Assembly (NCBI GenBank): GCA_021767305.1
Contig: JAASTL010000030.1
Coordinates: forward strand, 1 to 7,581
Direction: 5' to 3'
Origin: Piscirickettsiaceae bacterium
GTDB taxonomy: Bacteria; Pseudomonadota; Gammaproteobacteria; Thiomicrospirales; Thiomicrospiraceae
DNA length: 7,581 bases
Position numbers and translations under genes: made by a program. Positions 1 through 6,310 of this stretch are shown here, piece after piece. Every line of letters begins with the position of its first letter. Position 1 is the first letter of the stretch. The notes under the pieces were generated by a model. The model had not been told where the DNA came from. It made no database searches and saw only the letters and a list, made by a program, of their open reading frames with translations.

Positions 1-134
1 AGGTTTGTAGCTGTGCTTTCAAGCTGATAGAAAGTCGACATGGGCGCTTCAATTTCATAACCAACTCCATTTACATCCAACAATATCATTGGCGGCTGTT
101 TCTGCACTAATTTACCACGTAAAAACCCTATCAC
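1..134 (-). CDS. ruvA: Holliday junction DNA helicase subunit RuvA, N-terminal part (cut by window edge)
   Basis: RuvA binds the four-way Holliday junction as a tetramer and loads the RuvB motor for branch migration; RuvC then cuts the junction. The visible 44 codons give [12 protein letters not shown] at the start and a [12 protein letters not shown] stretch, which is the typical first OB-fold of RuvA. The start is a GTG at 134-132, supported by an AGGAG Shine-Dalgarno at 148-144 with 9 nt spacing. The reading frame stays open to the left edge, so the helix-hairpin-helix and RuvB-binding domains lie outside. It follows ruvC by 37 nt on the same strand, the usual ruvC-ruvA order, so the two are probably co-transcribed. 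The identification rests on 44 residues but the N-terminus is distinctive. Confidence 0.92.
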   Translation of the reverse strand, partial: MIGFLRGKLVQKQPPMILLDVNGVGYEIEAPMSTFYQLESTATN

Positions 135-171
135 TCGGTCTTGCTCCTAACCTAAAAAATAAAAAAACGAT

Positions 172-708
172 TTAAAACTTACTGCCTTTGGAAATTTTCT
201 CTGGATCTACGCCCAAAGACATATAACGGTCATGGCACAAAGCACATGCTAGGGCATCCGCCGCATCTTCTTGCGGTGAGTCTGTCAGCTTTAACAGGTT
301 TTGCACCATGTATTGCACCTGATCTTTTCCCGCATGCCCTTTGCCCACAATCGTACTTTTAATCTGTGTTGGGGTGTACTCCATAATATCGACCCCTTTT
401 ATCGCAGCCGCACACAGAATCACGCCGCGTGCTTGTCCAAGGGTAATGGCAGATTTTGGATTCTTGTAAACAAACACCTTTTCTACCGCCATAACATCCG
501 GTTGGTATTGGTCGATAATCTGGCAGACAGATTCAAAGATATTTTTAAGCCTTTGCGCGCCAGAAAACTTTTCTACTCGAATAACACCACTCACTAAATA
601 GTTGGGATTATAACGACCAGATTCAATCAGTCCAAAACCGGTTTTACGTGAACCCGGGTCAATGCCTAAAATGCGTTTCAATTTAGCCAAAGCAAAAATC
701 TCTATCAA
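172..708 (-). CDS. ruvC: Crossover junction endodeoxyribonuclease RuvC
   Basis: RuvC is the dimeric, metal-dependent endonuclease that resolves Holliday junctions by symmetrical cuts, working with RuvAB. Counting from the longest frame, the four acidic catalytic residues are all present: D17 in GIDPGS, E76 in AVEKVF, and D148 and D151 in QEDAADALA. The LGQARGV helix and the two lysines of the QIKSTIVGKGHAGKD region (K117, K128) are also conserved. There is no ATG near the start. Three in-frame TTG codons are possible at 708, 690 and 681, giving 178, 172 or 169 residues (E. coli has 173). The 681 start (LKRILGIDPGS) matches the family N-terminus best, while the 690 start has a GAG 9 nt upstream; neither is certain. 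The gene lies after the nadA terminator and before ruvA. I see no strong promoter of its own in the 73-nt gap. Confidence 0.96.
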   Translation of the reverse strand: MIEIFALAKLKRILGIDPGSRKTGFGLIESGRYNPNYLVSGVIRVEKFSGAQRLKNIFESVCQIIDQYQPDVMAVEKVFVYKNPKSAITLGQARGVILCAAAIKGVDIMEYTPTQIKSTIVGKGHAGKDQVQYMVQNLLKLTDSPQEDAADALACALCHDRYMSLGVDPEKISKGSKF

Positions 709-751
709 AGAGAGCTCTACAAATTGGCTGTAAAGCTCGCAAAAGTCTTAT

Positions 752-777
752 AAAAAAGCGGGCAAAAAGCCCGCTTT
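752..777 (-). terminator. Rho-independent terminator after nadA
   Basis: Read on the minus strand, a 9-bp stem (AAAGCGGGC / GCCCGCTTT, 777-769 with 763-755) encloses a TTTTT loop and runs into six T at 757-752. It starts 4 nt after the nadA stop codon, so it should end most DUF502-aspS-nadA transcripts and separate them from ruvC-ruvA. Confidence 0.9.
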
Positions 778-781
778 GACA

Positions 782-1870
782 TTAATTATTATTGCTCGGC
801 TGCGCTGCAACCAAACCTACTTTTCTTGAGTAATCGAGCATACGCTGCAATGAGACTAAGGCTTGCTGACGAACCGACTCTTCTATTTTGACCTCTCCGG
901 AACGGTTTTTCAGACAGTCGCGCAAATTCTCTAAACCATTCATCGCCATCCAAGGACAGTGCGCACAACTATTACAACTTTGTTCCTTACTTCCTGTTGG
1001 GGCTATATAGAGTTTCTTACCTGGCGCCTGCTGCTGCATTTTGTAGAAAATGCCATAATCAGTGGCCACTATAAACTCTTCATCAGGCATGGTAGTCACG
1101 GCATTTAGTAAAACTTTGGTTGAGCCAACAACATCTGCCATATCCACTACTTCAGCCGGTGATTCAGGGTGCACCAGAATCTTCGCATTTGGATGTTGCT
1201 GTTTTAAGGCTTCGAGTTCAAAAGTCTTAAACTCATCATGCACAATACAGTGCCCTTGCCAACGCAGCATTTCAATGCCGGTCTCTTTTTCAATCCAGTG
1301 ACCTAGATGACGGTCAGGCGCCCAAATGATTTTGTGGCCTTCTTCTTTAAGATGTTTGACGATTTGCAACGCATTACCAGAGGTTACTACCCAGTCCGCT
1401 ATGGCTTTAACCTTAGCGCTGGTATTGGCATAAACCACAACGGTGTGATCTGGATATTGCGCACAAAAAGCCGCAAACTCGTCTGCCGGGCAACCCTCAT
1501 CCAAGGAGCAGGTAGCGTTTAAATCCGGCATCAAGACGGTTTTTTCCGGGCTTAACATCTTGGCAGATTCACCCATAAACCGCACACCACATACCACTAA
1601 CATATCAGCATCGGACTGCGCCCCAAAGTTAGCCATTTCTAAAGAGTCCGCTACAACCCCACCCGTCTCTTCAGCAAGCGCTTGCAAATCATCATCAACG
1701 TAATAATGGGCAATCAACTGGGCATTATTCTCTTTTAACAATGCTTTGATTTCTGCTTTTAATGCCGCTTTTTCAGCGTTATTCAGCCACGGCTGGGTAG
1801 GCGCACTACTCGCTAACTGTTGAATTCGCGATTCTAGATTAACTGGAATAGTGGCGGCATCTTGTGACAT
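782..1870 (-). CDS. nadA: Quinolinate synthase NadA
   Basis: NadA condenses iminoaspartate (made by NadB) with dihydroxyacetone phosphate to give quinolinate, the second step of de novo NAD synthesis in the cytoplasm. It is an oxygen-sensitive [4Fe-4S] enzyme. In the 362-residue product (E. coli 347) I see the [14 protein letters not shown] and ADSLEMA motifs of the first domain, [20 protein letters not shown], the PDRHLGHW segment, [13 protein letters not shown], and the C-terminal CxxCxxCPWM. By alignment from memory the cluster ligands are C121, C208 and C305, numbered from the ATG. A TTG lies one codon upstream in frame, but the ATG at 1870 is chosen because it has a GAGAAAG purine run 6 to 9 nt ahead. 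The gene begins 21 nt after the aspS stop, so the two very likely share a transcript. nadB is not in the window. Confidence 0.97.
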   Translation of the reverse strand: MSQDAATIPVNLESRIQQLASSAPTQPWLNNAEKAALKAEIKALLKENNAQLIAHYYVDDDLQALAEETGGVVADSLEMANFGAQSDADMLVVCGVRFMGESAKMLSPEKTVLMPDLNATCSLDEGCPADEFAAFCAQYPDHTVVVYANTSAKVKAIADWVVTSGNALQIVKHLKEEGHKIIWAPDRHLGHWIEKETGIEMLRWQGHCIVHDEFKTFELEALKQQHPNAKILVHPESPAEVVDMADVVGSTKVLLNAVTTMPDEEFIVATDYGIFYKMQQQAPGKKLYIAPTGSKEQSCNSCAHCPWMAMNGLENLRDCLKNRSGEVKIEESVRQQALVSLQRMLDYSRKVGLVAAQPSNNN

Positions 1871-1891
1871 CAAATCTTTCTCGACAAAAAA

Positions 1892-3670
1892 TTACTGACC
1901 ACGAACCGGCTTACGGAAACGTAATGCCAACTCTTCAAGCTGTGCATTATCGACTAAACCTGGCGCTTCAGTTAATGGACACGCAGCTGATTGCGTTTTC
2001 GGGAATGCGATAACATCACGAATGGATGGAATATCACCTAAAATCATAATCAAACGATCTAAACCAAATGCCATACCTGCGTGTGGAGGACAACCGTATT
2101 TCAAGGCATCCAATAAGAAACCAAACTTCTCACGCGCCTCTTCATCAGAAATACCCAGTAACTTAAACACGGCCGCTTGCATATCGGTATTGTAAATACG
2201 TTCTGACCCCCCACCGACTTCAAGACCATTAATAACCAAGTCATAAGCGCGAGATAGCATCTGTTCCGGTGCATCATGATTCAGAATTTCTTCTGTCGTT
2301 GCTTTAGGCTGGGTAAATGGATGGTGAATTGCCGTCATACGAGCGGTTTCTTCATCTTCTTCAAACATCGGGAAGTCAACAATCCAAACTGGCTTGAAGC
2401 GACCGTTTAACATACCTAGGTCTTCACCTAACTTAACGCGTAAAGCACCCATTGCATCGTTTACTACTTTTGCAGAATCGGCACCGAAGAAAATGATATC
2501 GCCGTCTTTAGCGTCAACACGCTGCATAATTTGCATAACTTGGTCTGGGAAGAATTTAATGATGGGTGACTGCAAACCGTCTAGGCCAGCAGCAATATCA
2601 TTAACCTTAATATAAGCTAACCCTTTTGCACCGTAAATACCGACAAACTTAGTGTATTCGTCAATCTCTTTACGTGACATAGAAGCGACATTATGCACTT
2701 TCAATGCGACTACGCGACCTTTAGGATCTTTTGCCGGACCGGCAAATACTTTGAACTCGATATCTTGCAATAGATCAGCAATATCAACTAACTGCATATC
2801 AATACGCAAGTCTGGACGATCAATACCATATTTATCAATCGCATCAGCATAGGTCATTTTTGGGAAATCGTAATCAAATTCATGACCAATCGCTTCTTTA
2901 AAGATGTGCTTGGTCAAGCCTTCCATCATTTCCATGACCTGAGCTTCATTCATAAATGAAGTTTCGATATCTAACTGCGTAAATTCAGGTTGACGGTCTG
3001 CACGTAAATCTTCATCACGGAAACAACGGGTAATCTGGTAATAACGGTCAAAACCAGACATCATTAATAACTGTTTAAACAACTGTGGCGATTGTGGCAG
3101 AGCAAAGAATTTGTTCTGGTGAGTACGGCTTGGTACCAAATAATCACGCGCACCCTCTGGTGTTGATTTGGTTAGGATTGGCGTTTCCATATCCATAAAA
3201 CCATTATCATCAAGGTAACGACGCATCGCTTTGGTGACCTTATAACGCAGTTTCAGGTTAGCCTGCATCTCATCACGACGCAGATCGATATAGCGATATT
3301 TAAGACGGGTCTCTTCACCAACATTCTTTTCATCTAACTGAAATGGAATAGGTTCAGCCATTGAAAGCACAACCAAATCTTCAGCGACGATTTCAATTTT
3401 ACCGGTGTTCATATTTGGATTAATAGTGCCTTCAGTACGTGCAATCACTTTACCGGTAATTTGCAAAACACACTCAGCACGTAACTTCTCTGCTTTGGCA
3501 AAATTTTCTTCAGTATCTGGATTTACAACCACTTGCACCAGACCTTCGCGGTCACGTAAATCAATAAAGATAACCCCACCGTGGTCACGGCGACGATGTA
3601 CCCAACCTGCAACAGTTACGGTCTGATCAATAAATTTTTCTGTAACTTGCCCACAATACTGCGTTCGCAT
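1892..3670 (-). CDS. aspS: Aspartyl-tRNA synthetase, probably non-discriminating type
   Basis: This class IIb synthetase activates aspartate and charges tRNA-Asp. The 592-residue length matches the bacterial family (E. coli 590). Residues 1 to about 105 form the OB-fold anticodon-binding domain. The catalytic core follows, with [12 protein letters not shown] at 170-181, [10 protein letters not shown] at 191-200, and motif 2 ([15 protein letters not shown], 216-230, with R218). A bacterial GAD insertion lies roughly at residues 290-400, and motif 3 GLDRL is at 536-540. Residue 30 is His (RRRDHGG) and residue 81 is Gly (RTEGTIN), where E. coli has Leu and Lys. This His/Gly pair is the one linked to relaxed tRNA-Asn charging in Pseudomonas aeruginosa AspRS, so the enzyme may also make Asp-tRNA-Asn. 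The ATG at 3670 is preceded by an AAAAGG about 12 nt upstream. It lies 79 nt after the DUF502 gene and 21 nt before nadA. Confidence 0.98.
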   Translation of the reverse strand: MRTQYCGQVTEKFIDQTVTVAGWVHRRRDHGGVIFIDLRDREGLVQVVVNPDTEENFAKAEKLRAECVLQITGKVIARTEGTINPNMNTGKIEIVAEDLVVLSMAEPIPFQLDEKNVGEETRLKYRYIDLRRDEMQANLKLRYKVTKAMRRYLDDNGFMDMETPILTKSTPEGARDYLVPSRTHQNKFFALPQSPQLFKQLLMMSGFDRYYQITRCFRDEDLRADRQPEFTQLDIETSFMNEAQVMEMMEGLTKHIFKEAIGHEFDYDFPKMTYADAIDKYGIDRPDLRIDMQLVDIADLLQDIEFKVFAGPAKDPKGRVVALKVHNVASMSRKEIDEYTKFVGIYGAKGLAYIKVNDIAAGLDGLQSPIIKFFPDQVMQIMQRVDAKDGDIIFFGADSAKVVNDAMGALRVKLGEDLGMLNGRFKPVWIVDFPMFEEDEETARMTAIHHPFTQPKATTEEILNHDAPEQMLSRAYDLVINGLEVGGGSERIYNTDMQAAVFKLLGISDEEAREKFGFLLDALKYGCPPHAGMAFGLDRLIMILGDIPSIRDVIAFPKTQSAACPLTEAPGLVDNAQLEELALRFRKPVRGQ

Positions 3671-3749
3671 AACTAAACTTTACCTTTTACTCAATAACAC
3701 AAGCTTGCGCCTGCTCTTTTGCGGCCTGACCGCTTTAAATTTTAAATTC

Positions 3750-4442
3750 TTATTTTTTTGATGAGCTAAACCCATCTATTTCTGTGATTGACTGATTCTT
3801 CTCTTCAGCCATATCTTCAATCATCTGTAATTTCGAATCCGGCACCACAACCCCACCAGAGATCAACATTTTAAGGGCGTCATCTACATTGAGTGACAAC
3901 TCTCTAATTTCATCTTTAGAGGCCATAATGTAAAACCCTGAGGTTGGGTTTGGCGTGGTCGGTACAAACAGGTTCACCACATTTTCCAACTCGGTTTTAC
4001 GTTGTGCCTCACCTGTTTTGGTACTGGTCTGAAACGCTAAAGTCCACAACCCTTTTCTTGGGTATTCAATCAAATAAACCTTTTCAAAGGTCTGGTCACC
4101 AGAGCCAAATACCGCTTCGGCTATCTGCTTAACCGCCTGATAGATTGATCTAACCAGAGGGATCCGCGATAAGAACGATTCCCACAACTGCACAATCTTG
4201 CTACCCAGCAAATTGGCAACAAAAAAGCCGGTGAACAAAATCAACAACAGCGACAGTAATAACCCTATACCAGGGATATCGACACCTAATAAATTCTCAG
4301 GTCGGTAAGCCGATGGAATCAATAAAAGGGTTTTATCAAACAGGTCTACCAAAAACTTGATCACCACAATGGTGACCCCTAAAGGCAACCAAACTAATAA
4401 ACCTGCTATAAGGTAACGTTTTAAAAACGACACAACACCCAT
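3750..4442 (-). CDS. DUF502 family integral membrane protein
   Basis: The protein resembles the DUF502 family (Pfam PF04367), whose plant members include the Arabidopsis COV1-like proteins; its biochemical role in bacteria is unknown. Two membrane segments are visible. The first lies near residues 8-33 (YLIAGLLVWLPLGVTIVV and following), with the family's LLVWLPLGVT signature. The second is near 60-80 (GIGLLLSLLLILFTGFFVANLLG). They are followed by the characteristic IPLVRSIYQAVKQ stretch, then a soluble domain with PTTPNPTSGF and SGGVVVPD motifs, and a Ser/Lys-rich tail. The frame extends upstream to a TTG at 4463, but the ATG at 4442 gives a 230-residue protein starting just before the family-like FLKRYL; a GTG at 4433 is also possible. 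It is the first gene of the leftward aspS cluster, and DUF502-aspS adjacency is, to my recollection, common in proteobacteria. Confidence 0.85.
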   Translation of the reverse strand: MGVVSFLKRYLIAGLLVWLPLGVTIVVIKFLVDLFDKTLLLIPSAYRPENLLGVDIPGIGLLLSLLLILFTGFFVANLLGSKIVQLWESFLSRIPLVRSIYQAVKQIAEAVFGSGDQTFEKVYLIEYPRKGLWTLAFQTSTKTGEAQRKTELENVVNLFVPTTPNPTSGFYIMASKDEIRELSLNVDDALKMLISGGVVVPDSKLQMIEDMAEEKNQSITEIDGFSSSKK

Positions 4443-4524
4443 CCATCCGCATTGCAGAATCAACTTTTAACCGTTTTTTATTCAGTTAAGCCATCTAGCA
4501 AGGCGCAAAAATAATCAAACGGCT

Positions 4525-4530
4525 ATTATA
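4525..4530 (-). promoter_or_regulatory. Candidate promoter -10 for DUF502-aspS-nadA
   Basis: On the minus strand a perfect TATAAT lies at 4530-4525, about 80 nt upstream of the chosen DUF502 start. The -35 region is poor: CTGCTA with a 19-nt spacer is the best I see (3 of 6). The position fits the head of the leftward operon, but AT-rich DNA produces such hexamers by chance. Confidence 0.4.
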
Positions 4531-4602
4531 AAGGAATGTTATGAGTTTTTAGCAGATTTTACGCTTTAAAATCATGTAATTTAGACACCACAAAATAAGT
4601 CC

Positions 4603-4631
4603 TTGAAGATACTTTTTTCAATGGCTTTAAA
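4603..4631 (+). promoter_or_regulatory. Weak candidate promoter for the prepilin peptidase gene
   Basis: TTGAAG at 4603-4608 and TTTAAA at 4626-4631 are separated by 17 nt, each matching 4 of 6 consensus bases. This would leave a leader of about 85 nt before the ATG at 4724. The rest of the roughly 280-nt divergent spacer shows no clear operator, hairpin or small gene. Confidence 0.25.
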
Positions 4632-4723
4632 TACGTAAATCAGCAAGTAAAACACACAAATTAACCCAGTTTTTTGATAGAGTCCATTTCATTAAACAGA
4701 GAGTCGACTAAACTGAGCTTTAT

Positions 4724-5509
4724 ATGGAAACGTTAACAACACCACAACTCATTATCAGCAGTGCAATCTTAGGTTTAATTATCGGGAGTTTTCTGTCCAT
4801 GCTGACCTGGCGCCTACCAAGATTAATGTTAGAAGGTGAAGAAGAAATCTTAAAAAACATAAGCATGGGTGGCTCAAAATGCCCGCAATGCGATGCCAAT
4901 ATTCCGTGGTACCGTCTTATCCCGCTTTTTAGCTGGTTAGCATCAGGGGGTAAGTGTCATAACTGCCAAACTAAAATTTCTGTACGCTATCCATTAATCG
5001 AAGTCTTCACAGCGAGCCTAACGGCATTATCAGCTTGGTATTTTGGCGCAACCATTGAAGGTTTAGCCGCCGTTTTATTTAGCTGGATTTTAGTAGCGAT
5101 TTTTGTCATTGACTGGGAACATCAATTAATTTTAGACAACCTTAGCCTCCCGCTTTTATGGCTAGGGCTTATCTTTAATACCCAAAATCTATTTACTTCT
5201 CCCACCGATGCGATTATTGGTGCCGCGGTCGGATATTTGATCCTTTGGTTTATCTTTCATCTATTCAAAATCGTCACCGGTAAAGAAGGTATGGGTTACG
5301 GCGACTTCAAATTGCTTGCGGCTCTAGGGGCATGGTTTGGTTTTATGGCGCTACCGCAAATCATTCTCATAGCGGCATTAAGCAGCATAGTCATTACTGT
5401 TGCAGGTATTGTTTTGAAACAACGCGATAAAAACACGCCATTGGCATTTGGTCCATTTTTAGCCATCGCAGGCTGGGCAACTCTCTTTCTTGGGTCAAGT
5501 ATCATTTAG
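4724..5509 (+). CDS. pilD: Type IV prepilin leader peptidase / N-methyltransferase (PilD/GspO family)
   Basis: This inner-membrane enzyme removes the leader peptide from type IV pilins or type II secretion pseudopilins and methylates the new N-terminal residue. The 261-residue product has the N-terminal GLIIGSFLSMLTWRLPR motif, a cytoplasmic methylase domain with two CxxC pairs (C53/C56 and C78/C81), and the PLIEVFT segment. These are followed by several hydrophobic helices. The two presumed catalytic aspartates are D130 in IDWEHQLILD and D194 in the GYGDFKLLAALGAW motif (GxGD class of aspartic proteases). A GPFLAIAGW motif lies near the C-terminus. It is a little shorter than Pseudomonas PilD (about 290). 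The ATG has only a weak GAG 6 nt upstream. No pilB, pilC or coaE is adjacent, so pilus versus secretion use cannot be decided here, and gspO would be an equally fair symbol. Confidence 0.93.
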   Translation: METLTTPQLIISSAILGLIIGSFLSMLTWRLPRLMLEGEEEILKNISMGGSKCPQCDANIPWYRLIPLFSWLASGGKCHNCQTKISVRYPLIEVFTASLTALSAWYFGATIEGLAAVLFSWILVAIFVIDWEHQLILDNLSLPLLWLGLIFNTQNLFTSPTDAIIGAAVGYLILWFIFHLFKIVTGKEGMGYGDFKLLAALGAWFGFMALPQIILIAALSSIVITVAGIVLKQRDKNTPLAFGPFLAIAGWATLFLGSSII

Positions 5510-5554
5510 CTTTATTAATTGAAAGTCTGCTAATTATTATCAAAACCCAAAACC

Positions 5555-5594
5555 AAAAAAGCGCGCTAAGAAATATTCTAAGCGCGCTTTTTTT
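5555..5594. terminator. Bidirectional rho-independent terminator
   Basis: A 12-bp hairpin with one A-A mismatch (arms 5561-5572 and 5576-5587, core GCGCGCT/AGCGCGC, 3-nt loop) is flanked by six A on the left and seven T on the right. It therefore has a T-run on both strands. It lies between the convergent prepilin peptidase and DUF3579 genes and should stop transcription from both. Confidence 0.92.
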
Positions 5595-5624
5595 ATAACT
5601 AACAGATTAATTTTAAACGTTAGT

Positions 5625-5915
5625 TTACGAACCTAACTTAGATTCAATCACATCACAAACATGAGTCATTTTTAGATTATTGCTTTTCACAAAATTCATC
5701 ACGTATTCAAACATACCTGGATTTTGTTCTTCTAATGCCGTATCAATAATCAGACACTTCTGACCTTCATAAAGCTCTGGGTGCAATAGATCAGAGTAGA
5801 CAAGACGTTGCATATCGTAAGTTGCTCCCATCGACGCAATACGATCAATCCAATCACTTGGTCTAAATTTTCGGCCGTCTTCAGTATAGCCTTCAATAAT
5901 GTATCTACAATGCAC
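5625..5915 (-). CDS. DUF3579 family small protein of unknown function
   Basis: The small protein matches my recollection of the DUF3579 family (PF12112), found mainly in beta- and gammaproteobacteria; no function is established to my knowledge. Recognisable features are YIIEGYTEDGRKFRPSDWIDRIA near the N-terminus, a central YEGQKCLIIDTALEEQNPGMFEYV segment, and FVKSNNLKM near the C-terminus. It has no signal peptide or membrane segment, so it is probably cytosolic. The longest frame begins with a TTG at 5927 (100 residues) but has no ribosome site there. A GTG at 5915 (96 residues) has a TGGAT about 7 nt upstream and is preferred. The gene is convergent with the prepilin peptidase gene, sharing its bidirectional terminator, and divergent from the DAHP synthase gene. 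Codon pattern and family match both favour this frame over the overlapping frames on either strand. Confidence 0.78.
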   Translation of the reverse strand: MHCRYIIEGYTEDGRKFRPSDWIDRIASMGATYDMQRLVYSDLLHPELYEGQKCLIIDTALEEQNPGMFEYVMNFVKSNNLKMTHVCDVIESKLGS

Positions 5916-5948
5916 AGTAACATCCAATCGAAATTTTTAAACCGAAGA

Positions 5949-5957
5949 ATTCTAACA
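5949..5957 (-). promoter_or_regulatory. Candidate extended -10 promoter for the DUF3579 gene
   Basis: On the minus strand TGTTAGAAT (5957-5949) forms a TGn extension followed by a 5-of-6 match to TATAAT. It would start transcription about 25-30 nt before the GTG at 5915. No good -35 is present, which extended -10 promoters tolerate. Confidence 0.42.
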
Positions 5958-6170
5958 TACTTTAATATCCCCAAGAACCCCCAAAGCATCCATAAAACCT
6001 GAATAATTTTTTATTAAAATCATTTACGAAATCAATCAGACCTCGCGGGCAAATTTAAACTTTGTGAAGAACTGAATTCAAAATAAAAAAACTATAAACG
6101 CCCATTTTTACCGCCCTATCCAAATAGGTTAAAAATAGCTTGATTTGCTCAAACATAACTCATAATAAAA

Positions 6171-6179
6171 TGGCATAAT
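6171..6179 (+). promoter_or_regulatory. Candidate extended -10 promoter for the DAHP synthase gene
   Basis: TGGCATAAT (6171-6179) has the TGn extension and a 5-of-6 -10 hexamer. The region 17 nt upstream (AAACAT) is a poor -35. It predicts a leader of about 125 nt before the ATG at 6311. Confidence 0.35.
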
Positions 6180-6274
6180 ATAGCGCTCAATTTTTAAGGG
6201 TTTAAACGAGCTTTAAATTAATGAATATTCTTTAGAGTTTTCAGTTAATTTAATTGGTTCAAACCGATAATACT

Positions 6275-6298
6275 CAAGTTGTAATTTAAGTTGTTATT
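6275..6298 (+). repeat. Imperfect 12-bp tandem repeat before the ribosome site
   Basis: Two units, CAAGTTGTAATT (6275-6286) and TAAGTTGTTATT (6287-6298), agree at 10 of 12 positions. They end one base before the AAGG ribosome site at 6300-6303. This could be a protein- or translation-control site or chance in AT-rich DNA. Confidence 0.5.
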
Positions 6299-6310
6299 CA
6301 AGGTCCAGAA

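Larger units (their letters stand above)
5958..6310. other. AT-rich intergenic region upstream of the DAHP synthase gene
   Basis: The divergent spacer has no coding frame I would support; the overlapping frames at its left end look like shadows of the DUF3579 gene. It contains two CATAAT hexamers (6161-6166 and 6174-6179), a short inverted repeat GGTT-CA-AACC at 6256-6265, and an imperfect 12-bp tandem repeat directly before the ribosome site. I see no riboswitch, T-box or aromatic-codon-rich leader peptide, and no TyrR-like box (TGTAAA-N6-TTTACA). Confidence 0.6.

Noticed and set aside
709..752. TATAAG and TTGCGA/TAGAGC elements as a ruvC promoter
   Set aside because: TATAAG has no matching -35, and the second pair has a -10 matching only 3 of 6 bases; too weak to call.
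1062..1522. Plus-strand open frames of 79 and 71 codons inside nadA
   Set aside because: They lie antisense to a well-supported gene and resemble no protein family I know.
2394..3626. Several plus-strand open frames within aspS
   Set aside because: All are antisense shadows of a clear AspRS; Ser/Thr/Ile-rich low-quality translations.
3717..3740. GCGG-CCTGA-CCGC hairpin between the DUF502 gene and aspS
   Set aside because: Only a 4-bp stem and no T-run on the minus strand, so it is not a convincing terminator.
5750..6002. Overlapping frames on both strands at the DUF3579 start
   Set aside because: The family match fits only the 5625-5915 minus frame; the others are out-of-frame shadows.
6221..6235. 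Four-codon frame (ATG to TAG) as an attenuator leader peptide for aroG
   Set aside because: It has no aromatic codons and no following terminator hairpin.
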